Source of the DNA: Osedax frankpressi
Lineage: Eukaryota; Annelida; Polychaeta; Sabellida; Siboglinidae
Direction of reading: 5' to 3'
Assembly: GCA_964035775.1 (NCBI GenBank)
Contig: OZ038317.1
Coordinates: forward strand, 12,401,655-12,465,654
Length of the DNA: 64,000 nucleotides
Shown piece after piece: positions 53,848 to 64,000 of this stretch (position 1 is the first letter of the stretch; every line of letters starts with the position of its first letter). Position numbers and translations under genes: made by a program. The notes below the pieces were generated by a model. The model searched no databases, was not told the DNA's origin, and saw nothing but the letters and a program-made list of their open reading frames with translations.

Positions 53848-55406
53848 TTATATTGATCGCGACATTACTACTTGCATTTGTTGCGAGGTGTCATATTCCA
53901 TTGTTTCTAAATTAATATTTTTTAGGTCTATTTCTTTTACGAGTAGATTATGCAAACAACAAGCAGTTAGTACAAATAAATCTACTTGAGCAGGTTTAAA
54001 ATGTAACGATTTTTTTAAAAATTGAAATCTAGAAGATAAGATGCCAAAAGCGTTCTCGACATTCATTCTCGCTCTACTCAATCTATAGTTAAAAATTCTT
54101 TTTTTCTTGTCGAGATTTCTTGATGGATAGGGCCGCATTATATATGGTTTTAATGGAAATGCTTGGTCAGCTACAATAAAATAGGGAATTTTTATATTAC
54201 GTCCAGGAGGCTGTTTTAATGGCGGTATATTCAAAGGGTTCGACTCATCCATCAATAATTCAGAAAGGCTAGAATTTGACCAAACCCCACCGTCGCTTAC
54301 TCTGCCATTACACCCTATATCAACATATATGAATCTGCGATTCGCATCGACAAGTGCCATCAGCACAATACTGTTATGTACTTTGTAATTGTAAAATGTT
54401 GATCCTGCATTTCCTATATCTATATTCACATGTTTACCATCCAATGCCCCGATACAATTAGGTAAATCCCACCTACTTTCAAATTTAGCTGAAATAACTT
54501 CCCACTCCTCAATGGTTCTTGGTAGTTTTAAACAATCAGCACCGAGTGAAGAGCATAGAGCTTCACAAGTATTTTTCACAATTAATCCTATTGTTGAATG
54601 TCCAATTCTAAAGGTAGTCTTCAAACTCCTGAAAGAATTACCTGAATGTGTATTAGTTAGTGATATAAGTTTCAACATAAAAATCATTCTTGATTTTGAA
54701 TATTAAATTTTTCTTATTTTATTAAACAATTTGGTCTTTTTTATATGGAATATAATTGATTTGATATCCTATTATAAATATAATATGTAATACTTATACA
54801 TATACTTATATTATTACTATAAATAGTATTTTATCTTAAAAATGATTAAAATTAAATAATTAATATTATAAATATATTTATATACTATTGGTATTTTTTG
54901 TCATAATCCTATTATAATTGTATAATTTTTAATCAATAAAAATAATATATACAGAAGTTTAAAAATATAATGTATATTGTTCTACACACTTTTTAAATAT
55001 AAAGGGCTTATAAAATTGTAAACAGCGGCAACTTTATTTATATTTTCTTATTTTATTTAATGTTAGTTTAACCTGTTGCTAGAAATCGAAGAGTTATTGC
55101 TAGCCTCGTCTCTACATCTATACATTTTCGCCAATTTGTATTTTTTTTCCTAATTATGGGCTTAATATGATTGACCAAATAATGAAATTGATTAGGAGTC
55201 ATTCGGACAAAATTGATAAATTCATTTGGTTGTTCCTTTTCTAGTTCTTTTAACAAATTTGAGGCTCCTGCATATTTATTTTTTCTATCTACTAGCCACT
55301 CGTATGACCATAATCTCCTTTTTCTTCTTCTTAGGCGATTTATATATAATAATTTTAGCAGTGAATTCCTTTTCTTATTTTTTTCTCTCCGACTCATCCT
55401 TAACAA
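53848..55406 (-). CDS. Harbinger DDE transposase (DDE_Tnp_4), 2 exons, 375 aa
   Basis: Exons 55406-55073 and 54641-53848 join in phase 1 into 375 codons. The intron has donor GTTAAA, a CTAACTAAT branch-like word and acceptor TTCAG. The junction gives LRFLATG-NSFRSLKTTFRIGHSTIG, the standard Harbinger/HARBI1 helix-turn-helix region. The catalytic triad is present in its usual contexts: Asp about 179 in GALDGKHV, Asp about 270 in VADQAFPL, and Glu about 307 in NVENAFGIL. The length fits the family (HARBI1 about 350 aa). The N-terminus is very basic (MLRMSRREKNKKR). No stop or frameshift was seen, so the enzyme may be functional. The start was chosen as the first Met after the terminal repeat. 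Confidence 0.92.
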
Positions 55407-55523
55407 TTTTAAATAATTATTTACATTTCACTTTCTTTGTAAAAGTTTAAAGGTCAAAACGCCAAATTTTTAAAACGCTAGCGTTTTCAATGTGGACACC
55501 TCTAAATCCATTTTTATATTTTA

Positions 55524-55584
55524 CTTTTTTCCGATCGGAAAAACGACGCGTAAAACGTCGGGCTTTTTCAGTGTGTACACCTCT
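55524..55584 (-). repeat. Harbinger right terminal inverted repeat
   Basis: The reverse complement starts AGAGGTGTACACACTGAAAA and carries an extra inner block (CGACGTTTTACGCGTCG) that is itself a palindrome, followed by the TTTTTCCGATCGG palindrome. Confidence 0.9.
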
Positions 55585-55589
55585 TGATA

Positions 55590-55960
55590 GAATTAGTTGT
55601 GAATATACAAATATTTGCTTATCTATTAAATGAAGGATATATATGTGGTTTATTTATATATATATATAAATAAAGTGTTTATAATATACATACTATTTAA
55701 ACAGTATATATATAATATATATAAATAAATAAAGTGTAGCATACAGTATATGATTATGAGGAGTATTATTGAGATGATATGTAATAACTATTGTTAGGAT
55801 ATATAAAATGTAATATATGATATTTTATTAATTATCCTACAATGAATACTACATTATCAAAATACTATAAAAGGTATTTATTTCTATATATATTAATAGT
55901 TTATTAACTATTAAAGTTAAAAATCTCCATTTCTCTATAGACTACATTATGAGTATTTAA
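55590..55960. other. AT-rich flank of the Harbinger element
   Basis: No gene or RNA recognised. Confidence 0.5.
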
Positions 55961-56580
55961 CTTTGATACAATTTTATAATTAATTAGGTAATTTGACATT
56001 ATAAGTATTTAACTTAGTTACAATTTCAGAATTAATTAGGTAATTTGATATTATAACTTATAATTTATAAGTATTTTAACTTTGGTAGAATTTTAGAGTC
56101 AATTAGGTAATTTGACATTATAAATATTTAACTTTGTTACAATTTCAGAATTAATTAAGTAATTGACATTATAAGTATTTAACTTTTGTAGAATATCAGA
56201 GTTAATTAGGCAATTGACATTATAAGTATTTAACTTTGTTACAATATCAGAGTTAATTAGGTAATTGACAGTATAAGTATTTAACTTTTGTAGAATATCA
56301 GAGTTAATTAGGTAATTGACATTATAAGCATTTAACTTTGTTACAATATCAGAGTTAATTAGGTAATTGACAGTATAAGTATTTAACTTTTGTAGAATAT
56401 CAGAGATAATTAGGTAATTGACATTATAGGTATTTAACTTTAGTAGAATTTCAGAGTTAATTAGGTAATTTGACATTATAAGTATTTAATTTTGGTAGAA
56501 TTTCAGAGTTAATTAGGTAATTGATAGTATAAGTATTTAACTTTGTAGAATATCAGAGTTAATTATGTAATTGACAGTAT
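55960..56580. repeat. 51-bp minisatellite
   Basis: About 11 to 12 copies of a 51-bp unit containing TTAATTAGGTAATTGACATT, ATAAGTATTTAACTTTG and a TTACAATATCAGAG or TAGAATATCAGAG end. The two end variants tend to alternate, giving a 102-bp higher-order period in the middle. The Asn/Leu/Tyr-rich minus-strand frame is an artefact. Confidence 0.9.
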
Positions 56581-56872
56581 TTAAATTTATTACAATGTTA
56601 GATTCAATAGAAAATGTATTAAATAGAACAATTATTGTTAGTATAATTATAATATTAATAATCATATAATGATATTGATATCATTATTCATTCAATTAAT
56701 TATATATTATATATATGTTCTAAAAACAATTTTACGTTATTCTTAACATTGGGACATTATTATGCAGTTTGAAATTATAATTATATATTACTTAAATTCA
56801 ATATTATATACTTAAAGTAAGTTATGAAACTTGAATTTATTGTATTTACTATATAAGCATACTTAATATAGG

Positions 56873-56878
<6 letters not shown>

Positions 56879-56937
<59 letters not shown>
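56879..56937. repeat. TA microsatellite
   Basis: Pure TA run of about 55 bp. Confidence 0.9.
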
Positions 56938-56939
<2 letters not shown>

Positions 56940-57630
56940 CTATAGGATATAAACTCACTATGTTAGAATTCTATTTGTAACAAATCTCCATAAACATCTC
57001 AGTGACCCACTTATATTATGTCACACAATACAATAGTAATATAGCATTTATATAAAACTAACTGAATTGTTACTCATCACTATTGAGAATATATGCAAGC
57101 TATGCAATTGTTGGTCATTGAAATGTGTTTATTCGTCACAATAACAATCACAACTATTACAACGGTTAATTTAATATGTATTAAATATAAAGTAGAATTT
57201 GTACAAAATAACATTGATATTTATTAGTAGTACTATAAATATAAACTATCAAAACAAGCATAAAATCAAGTAATAAACAACTTTACTAATAATATGTAGT
57301 CAAATAATAAATAGTACTGTCATGATACATTAGTAGTATATTCATGATACATTAATAATATATTCATAAACGAGGTCTATTTTGAACATATTATTACAAC
57401 TAATTTTATTATCAATTTGAATAAATATAAATGTAAATAAACTAAGCACACATTTATTAATAAATATTTCTATAATCCCTCCTGCCATATAACTCAATAA
57501 GGGATTATAGCATATTTAATAATAAATTTGTACTTAGTATTGTTGAGGGAAAGAAAATCTTGCAGTTTATTATATAACTGATTAAATTTGTTAAACTCAT
57601 ATGATTTAGAAAACTAGTCACGTGTACATA
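56940..57630. other. AT-rich stretch, no gene seen
   Basis: No exon, RNA gene or element end recognised. Confidence 0.5.
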
Positions 57631-57639
57631 AAATGTATT

Positions 57640-57832
57640 ATATAATATATAATACATGGTATGTATTATATATTATATAGTACATAGTATGTATTTTATA
57701 CTATATAGTACATAATATGTATTATATACTATATAGTAAATAGTATGTATTATATACCATATAGTAAATAGTATATATTATATACTATATAGTACATAGT
57801 ATGTATTTTATACTATATAGTACATAGTCTAA
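57640..57832. repeat. About 37-bp AT repeat with TACATAGTATGTA
   Basis: Around five tandem copies joining a TATACTATATAGTACATAG word to TATGTATTA. The unit is nearly self-complementary. Confidence 0.8.
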
Positions 57833-58194
57833 AATTGTGCTATATTTACAAAGCAATAATCTAGTTCCTGGCCACTCTTAAAATGTTGTACTTTGATACC
57901 AGATATAATATGAATATATTTTATATTAGTTCGATCAATTAAGATTCAGACCCTTTAGAATATCACACTAATTAAATCTATATTTCATATTTATAAATAT
58001 TGATAGAATTAAATTTATAAACATACACTTTTCGGTTGATTAATGCTTTTCTTTAAAAATGGATATTTAACCTATCGCCACTATTTCAATAAATATCTAA
58101 ACATATAAATACAAAATTTTAAGAACTGAAATAATGGCAAATATGATTCGAAATGTAAAAATATAAAGGCAGAAAAAAGGCAATTTATGTTCTG

Positions 58195-60985
58195 ATTTGA
58201 GCTTACCAAAAGTGTTTAGTTTCTATTATGAGCTTACCAAGAGTGTTTAGTTTCTGATATGAACTGACCAAAAGTGTTTAGTTTCTATTATGAGCTTACC
58301 AAGATTGTTAGTTTCTATTATGAGCTTACCAAGAGTGTTTAGTTTCTATTATAAGCTTACCAAGAGTGTTTAGTTTCTGATATGAGCTTACCAAAAGTGT
58401 TTAGTTTCTGATATAAGCTTACCAAGAGTGTTTAGTTTCTATTATGAGCTTACCAAGAGTGTTTAGTTTCTATTATGAGCTTACCAAGAGTGTTTAGTTT
58501 CTGATATAAGCTTACCAAGAGTGTTTAGTTTCTGATATGAGCTTACCAAGAGTGTTTAGTTTCTGATATAAGCTTACCAAGAGTGTTTAGTTTCTATTAT
58601 TAGCTTACCAAGGGTGTTTAGTTTCTGATATAAGCTTACCAAGAGTGTTTAGTTTTAATTATTAGTTTACCAAGAGTGCTTAGTTTCTATTATGAGCTTA
58701 CCAAGAGTGTTTAGTTTCTGATATAAGCTTACCAAGAGTGTTTAGTTTCTATTATGAGCTTACCAAGAGTGTTTAGTTTCTATTATGAGCTTACCAAGAG
58801 TGTTTAGTTTCTGATATGAGCTTAACAAGAGTGTCTAGTTTCTATTATGAGCTTACCAAGAGTGTTTAGTTTCTGATATAAGCTTATCAAGAGTGTTTAG
58901 TTTCTATTATGAGCTTACCAAGAGTGTTTAGTTTCTATTATGAGCTTACCAAGAGTGTTTAGTTTCTGATATAAGCTTACCAAGAGTGTTAAGTTTCTAT
59001 TATGAGCTTACCAAGAGTGTTTAGTTTCTATTATGAGCTTACCAAGAGTGCTTAGTTTCTATTATGAGCTTACCAAGAGTGTTTAGTTTCTGATATGAGC
59101 TTACCAAGAGTGTTTAGTTTCTATTATGAGCTTACCAAGAGTGTTTAGTTTCTATTATGAGCTTACCAAGAGTGTTTAGTTTCTGATATGAGCTTACCAA
59201 GAGTGTTTAGTTTCTATTATGAGCTTACCAAGAGTGTTTAGTTTCTATTATGAGCTTACCAAGAGTGTTTAGTTTCTGATATGAGCTTAACAAGAGTGTC
59301 TAGTTTCTATTATGAGCTTACCAAGAGTGTTTAGTTTCTATTATGAGCTTACCAAGAGTGTTTAGTTTCTATTATGAGCTTACCAAGAGTGTTTAGTTTC
59401 TACTATGAGCTTACCAAGAGTGTTTATTTTCTGATATGAGCTTAACAAGAGTGTCTAGTTTCTATTATGAGCTTACCAAGAGTGTTTAGTTTCTGATATA
59501 AGCTTATCAAGAGTATTTAGTTTCTATTATGAGCTTACCAAGAGTGTTTAGTTTCTATTATGAGCTTACCAAGAGTGTTTAGTTTCTATTATGAGCCTAC
59601 CAAGAGTGTTTAGTTTCTGATATAAGCTTACCAAGAGTGTTTAGTTTCTATTATGAGCTTACCAAGAGTGTTTAGTTTCTGATATGAGCTTACCAAGAGT
59701 GTTTAGTTTCTATCATGAGCTTACCAAGAGTGTTTAGTTTCTATTATGAGCCTACCAAGAGTGTTTAGTTTCTGATATAAGCTTACCAAGAGTGTTTAGT
59801 TTCTGATATAAGCTTACCAAGAGTGTTTAGTTTCTATTATGAGCTTACCAAGAGTGTTTAGTTTCTGATATGAGCTTACCAAGAGTGTTTAGTTTCTATT
59901 ATGAGCTTACCAAGAGTGTTTAGTTTCTATTATGAGCTTACCAAGAGTGTTTAGTTTCTATTATGAGCTTACCAAGAGTGTTTAGTTTCTGATATAAGCT
60001 TACCAAGAGTGTTTAGTTTCTGATATAAGCTTACCAAGAGTGTTTAGTTTCTGATATAAGCTTACCAAGAGTGTTTAGTTTCTATTATTAGCTTACCAAG
60101 AGTGTTTAGTTTCTATTATGAGCTTACCAAGAGTGTTTAGTTTCTGATATAAGCTTACCAAGAGTGTTTAGTTTCTGATATAAGCTTACCAAGAGTGTTT
60201 AGTTTCTATTATGAGCTTACCAAGAGTGTTTAGTTTCTGATATAAGCTTACCAAGAGTGTTTAGTTTCTATTATGAGCTTACCAAGAGTGTTTAGTTTCT
60301 GATATAAGCTTACCAAGAGTGTTTAGTTTCTGATATAAGCTTACCAAGAGTGTTTAGTTTCTATTATGAGCTTACCAAGAGTGTTTAGTTTCTATTATGA
60401 GCTTACCAAGAGTGTTTAGTTTCTGATATAAGCTTACCAAGAGTGTTTAGTTTCTGATATGAGCTTACCAAGAGTGTTTAGTTTCTATTATGAGCTTACC
60501 AAGAGTGTTTAGTTTCTATTGAGCTTACCAAGAGTGTTTAGTTTCTGATATAAGCTTACCAAGAGTGTTTAGTTTCTATTATGAGTTTATCAATAGAGTT
60601 TAGTTTCTATTATGAGCTTACCAAGAGTGTTTAGTTTCTGATATGAGCTTACCAAGAGTGTTTAGTTTCTATTATGAGCTTACCAAGAGTGTTTAGTTTC
60701 TATTATGAGCTTACCAAAAGTGTTTAGTTTCTGATATAAGCTTACCAAGAGTGTTTAGTTTCTATTATGAGCTTACCAAGAGTGTTTAGTTTCTATTATG
60801 AGCTGACCAAGAGTGTTTAGTTTCTATTATGAGCTTACCAAGAGTATTTAGTTTCTGATATAAGCTTACCAAGAGTGTTTAGTTTCTGATATAAGCTTAC
60901 CAAGAGTGTTTAGTTTCTGATATGAGCTTACCAAAAGTGTTTAGTTTCTGATATGAGCTTACCAAGAGTGTTTAGTTTTGATTGC
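58195..60985 (+). repeat. 31-bp minisatellite
   Basis: About 90 copies of a 31-bp unit with an invariant core GCTTACCAAGAGTGTTTAGT and a variable end, mainly TTCTATTATGA or TTCTGATATAA (less often TTCTGATATGA). The variants are mixed along the array rather than in blocks. Edges decay on both sides. Units touch directly, without spacers, so this is not a CRISPR array. Confidence 0.97.
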
Positions 60986-60989
60986 TAGT

Positions 60990-62008
60990 GTCTGACAGAA
61001 TATTATCAATGTTAAAATTTATTTTTATTATATTTTCTAATGCCTTCTTTATGCATATTTATTCTAAATAATAAATATTAAATATTTACATTTTAGTAAA
61101 TATTAGATAATATTGTCATTGGTGAATATACTTATATCAGGACTAGAATTGTATTTAGAGTTAAAAAGTAAATATATATTATCGAGTGTTTGTAATTATT
61201 TCTAATTTATCTCAAAAGATGGTCATAGAATAAGGACCATATCTGCAATTTAGACTAGAATAAAGTTACATAAATACACCTATATATATTATATATTATA
61301 AAATGCTTCTGCGTAATAGTTAAATACTCTAAACAAATCAGTAGAGGAGTAATGGACCTAAAATATAATATTTAACATTAAGGGTGTATTTATATGGCAA
61401 AATGTAGATCTGGTCCCTTTACTTACTGAGATAACTCACACAAAAATGTATTGACTAGAATTGATATTAAACATAATACTTATTATATTACGCCCTATAC
61501 TCTAAGTTTAGTTACGGTACATAACTTATACTTAACTTATTCTAAGTTTATACTTATTATAACTTTTTAATATGCTTACCTTTAACTGTTTAACTTTTTC
61601 TAATTAATATACACAGCTAATACAAATTTAATAAATTACATAAATAACAAAATTATCTAATATAAATATAATACTCTACCAATATACTCATAAATCTATC
61701 GATATTAATTGAATATATATAATATTTAATACCATGAAAGATATAATATTGACCTATATTATAATATTTTTTATTATAGGAAAAACAATAACATTATTTA
61801 TAAAAATATTTTCTGATTTAAAATATGAAAAGATGAAGTAGTAAATAATTATATATCAAATTGCGTTAATAGAAGAATAAATTTAAAATACATCGGTATT
61901 ATAGTTATTGTATCGTATTATTATAAATAAAGAGAACCCTATTAAGTACAACAATTATAAATAAATAAACAAGCTATATTTTGGCATTGAAATCATTTAA
62001 ATGTATAG

Positions 62009-62042
<34 letters not shown>

Positions 62043-62630
62043 TTCAATTATTGTAACTATATATTATAATTAAAGAATTTAAAATAAAATAATACATAAT
62101 TAATTTAATTTTCTATTAAATTTGAGTTTTTAAAAAGGTTATTTTTTAAAGTAATACTTTATGTAAAAACCAGTTGATTGTGTTAATTTAAAGATAACAT
62201 ATTATATTTTTATATTAAAAAAATTTAGTGATATTGTGCCTTATTATTTTGCACTTAATACTATTATCACCTAGTATGACCATTATAATAGCATATAGCA
62301 TTCTATAGTTGTATTCCTTTTATTAAAATAATAATTATATTAAATAATACTTACTAACTGATTAGCCTGATTAGTATACCTGTTTATTATAGAAATAAAA
62401 GAAAAATTAAAAAATATAACAAATGAGGATCAAAGAATATGTCTTAATACTAAATAATTCAAATAATACTGTTTAGATATTTAATTATAAATTCTAATAA
62501 ATAAAATATTTAATATTCTACATTTTAAATAGAAATAAATCTGAGTTCATAGTTCAATAAGCAAGAACGTAAAAATCATCACACATATAGATTTCAATTA
62601 AATTTGAAATAAATTAAATGCTAAAGATTT
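60990..62630. other. AT-rich DNA, no gene seen
   Basis: No coding exon recognised. A TA run lies at 62010-62040. Confidence 0.5.
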
Positions 62631-62639
62631 ATGTCAGAA

Positions 62640-62970
62640 TATTACAGCCTATTGTAGTTCAATCATTATATATTTTGGGGTAGTGTAATAGTATCGCACC
62701 CAAGTGCTATTCATATATGCTGCATGCTGGGGGTTAATGTCATAATAGTATTGCAGCCTAAAGCAGTTCGCACATACTGCATTCTAGGGTAGATTTGTTT
62801 CGTGGTTAGTGTCATAGTATTGCAGCCTAGTGCAGTTTATATATTCTATATGCTAGTAGTTAGTCGATAGTATTGCAGCCTAATACAGTTCATAAGGCTT
62901 GCTGGGGGTTAGTGTCGTTGTATTACAGTCTAGTGAAGTTTAAACATACTGATGGCTAGGGGTTAGACTA
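62640..62970. repeat. About 60-bp dispersed minisatellite, locus 2
   Basis: Five to six degenerate copies with TATTGCAGCCTAGTGCAGTT and TGCATGCTGGGGGTTAGTG, the same family as at 48360-48735. Confidence 0.8.
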
Positions 62971-64000
62971 ACTTCGTTCGTTATAAAGTACTATAGTATT
63001 GTATTGTTAATATTTATTTTAATAGTATTCAATAATGACAAAAATGTACATTTTACATTATATAATGGGTTTTTTTACAACTTATTAATTTGCAAACTTT
63101 ATAATTATGTTCATAATTTCTAAAGAAGTTTCTCAACTAATCTTGTAAATTTTACATATTATGAAGACTGTTTTGTACGCGTAAAATAAACGATATTTAA
63201 CGTGACCTATATATTACTATGTATAATTACAATAATACTTCTAATAAAACTAAGACGAATATTTTTAATGTATTTATAACAAATATTTATTAAATTAAAT
63301 GATACATTAATTATCATACCTTTTTATAATTGGTCAATGCTTATTATGTATCCTCCAAATCCAAATGTTACTATTATGTTATGTGTTACATTATTTACAT
63401 TAGTATATGTTAAGATGTAATAAGTTACATATAGAATATATATATATATATAATCGATTAACATTTACAATTACCATTACATGATCGTATATACTATAAA
63501 CTATATAAAATCCCTACATATCCCTGGGGTTTTAAATATAGACACATATAGACACATATAAGTCAATGGATAAAATTCTACTTTACGCATTAAAAATATA
63601 TTAATAATTCTATATATGTGAATATATATGATTACTAAGATCATATTACTGAGTATGGTACCCATATATATATATGGTATAATGGTTATATCGAGGATGT
63701 CAATGCCTAAAAAATGTAATAATAATTTATGTTTAGCAGTGCACTCAATATAAATATAGGATATTGATATATATATTTAAAAAAAACAAAGATTGTTCTG
63801 ATATTCAATATAGCCAATCAGAATAGTTGTTAAAATGTTCCATGGTGATGCAAATAAATACTAAATTAAATTACAATTTTATTAATTCTAAATACCTTAA
63901 AGTTGTTTTTAATATAGTATATACTTATATACTACATTAATAATTGTAAAATAGTTTGCGTACAATATTTAAATTTAGATTATAATTTTAACAATTATAA
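62971..64000. other. AT-rich DNA to the window end
   Basis: No gene, RNA or repeat of note recognised. Confidence 0.5.

Larger units (their letters stand above)
51738..55584. mobile_element. PIF/Harbinger DNA transposon, looks complete
   Basis: Terminal inverted repeats start AGAGGTGTACACACTGAAAA at 51738 and, on the other strand, at 55584. The first 24-25 bp match exactly. A further shared block (CGTTTTTCCGATCGG) follows after an 11-bp size difference. Flanking triplets are TAA on the left and TGA on the right, close to but not a perfect 3-bp target duplication of the TWA type. It carries the two genes typical of the superfamily, convergent: a MADF/Myb-like protein (plus strand) and a DDE transposase (minus strand). 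Both are open after splicing, so this copy may be recent. It lies about 440 bp upstream of the SLC46 start codon, divergent from it. Confidence 0.9.

Noticed and set aside
58195-60985. CRISPR-like array
   Set aside because: Units are directly adjacent with no unique spacers, and the genome is eukaryotic. It is a minisatellite.

Overview
This is an AT-rich animal nuclear segment. Every protein-coding gene recognised is broken by spliceosomal introns, two belong to animal families (ITFG1/TIP and the SLC46 transporters), and the mobile DNA is of eukaryotic type (P/THAP9 and PIF/Harbinger). The phylum cannot be fixed from the sequence. One clear minor-spliceosome (U12-type) intron argues against lineages that lost that machinery.

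Layout. 1-9.3 kb: TA-rich minisatellites, two clusters of GTACACTGTAC palindromes, a 200-N gap, then about 5.6 kb of an almost perfect 12-bp satellite. 9.9-10.9 kb: the last exon of an Ig-domain membrane protein on the minus strand and, facing it, a possible first exon of an MPV17/PXMP2-like gene. 12-14 kb: TAC microsatellites and a duplicated 53-bp word. 14.5-15.1 kb: remains of a P-element/THAP9 transposon. 16.1-19.2 kb: a three-exon Myb/SANT-like gene. 20.6-24.4 kb: a five-exon cap-binding protein NCBP2 homologue, with a 2-kb tandem array inside its U12-type intron. 24.5-25.4 kb: a GA microsatellite. 27.1-40.9 kb: a complete 16-exon ITFG1 homologue (592 aa), with minisatellites in several introns. 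41.4-51.3 kb: a complete 10-exon SLC46-type transporter (459 aa) on the minus strand, tail to tail with ITFG1. 51.7-55.6 kb: a Harbinger transposon with both genes open (a MADF protein and a DDE transposase) and an inverted copy of one exon. 56-64 kb: minisatellites (51-bp and 31-bp units) and AT-rich DNA.

The gene models were built by hand. Each junction was chosen so that splice sites, reading phase and family alignment all agree. The window does not read as a functional cluster. The host genes (mRNA cap binding, FG-GAP surface protein, proton-coupled transporter family) are unrelated housekeeping or surface genes set in repeat-rich DNA. The most unusual items are the repeat-filled U12 intron, an NCBP2 whose cap-binding residues are partly replaced, a possible soluble splice form of ITFG1, and the fold-back exon copy in the Harbinger element.
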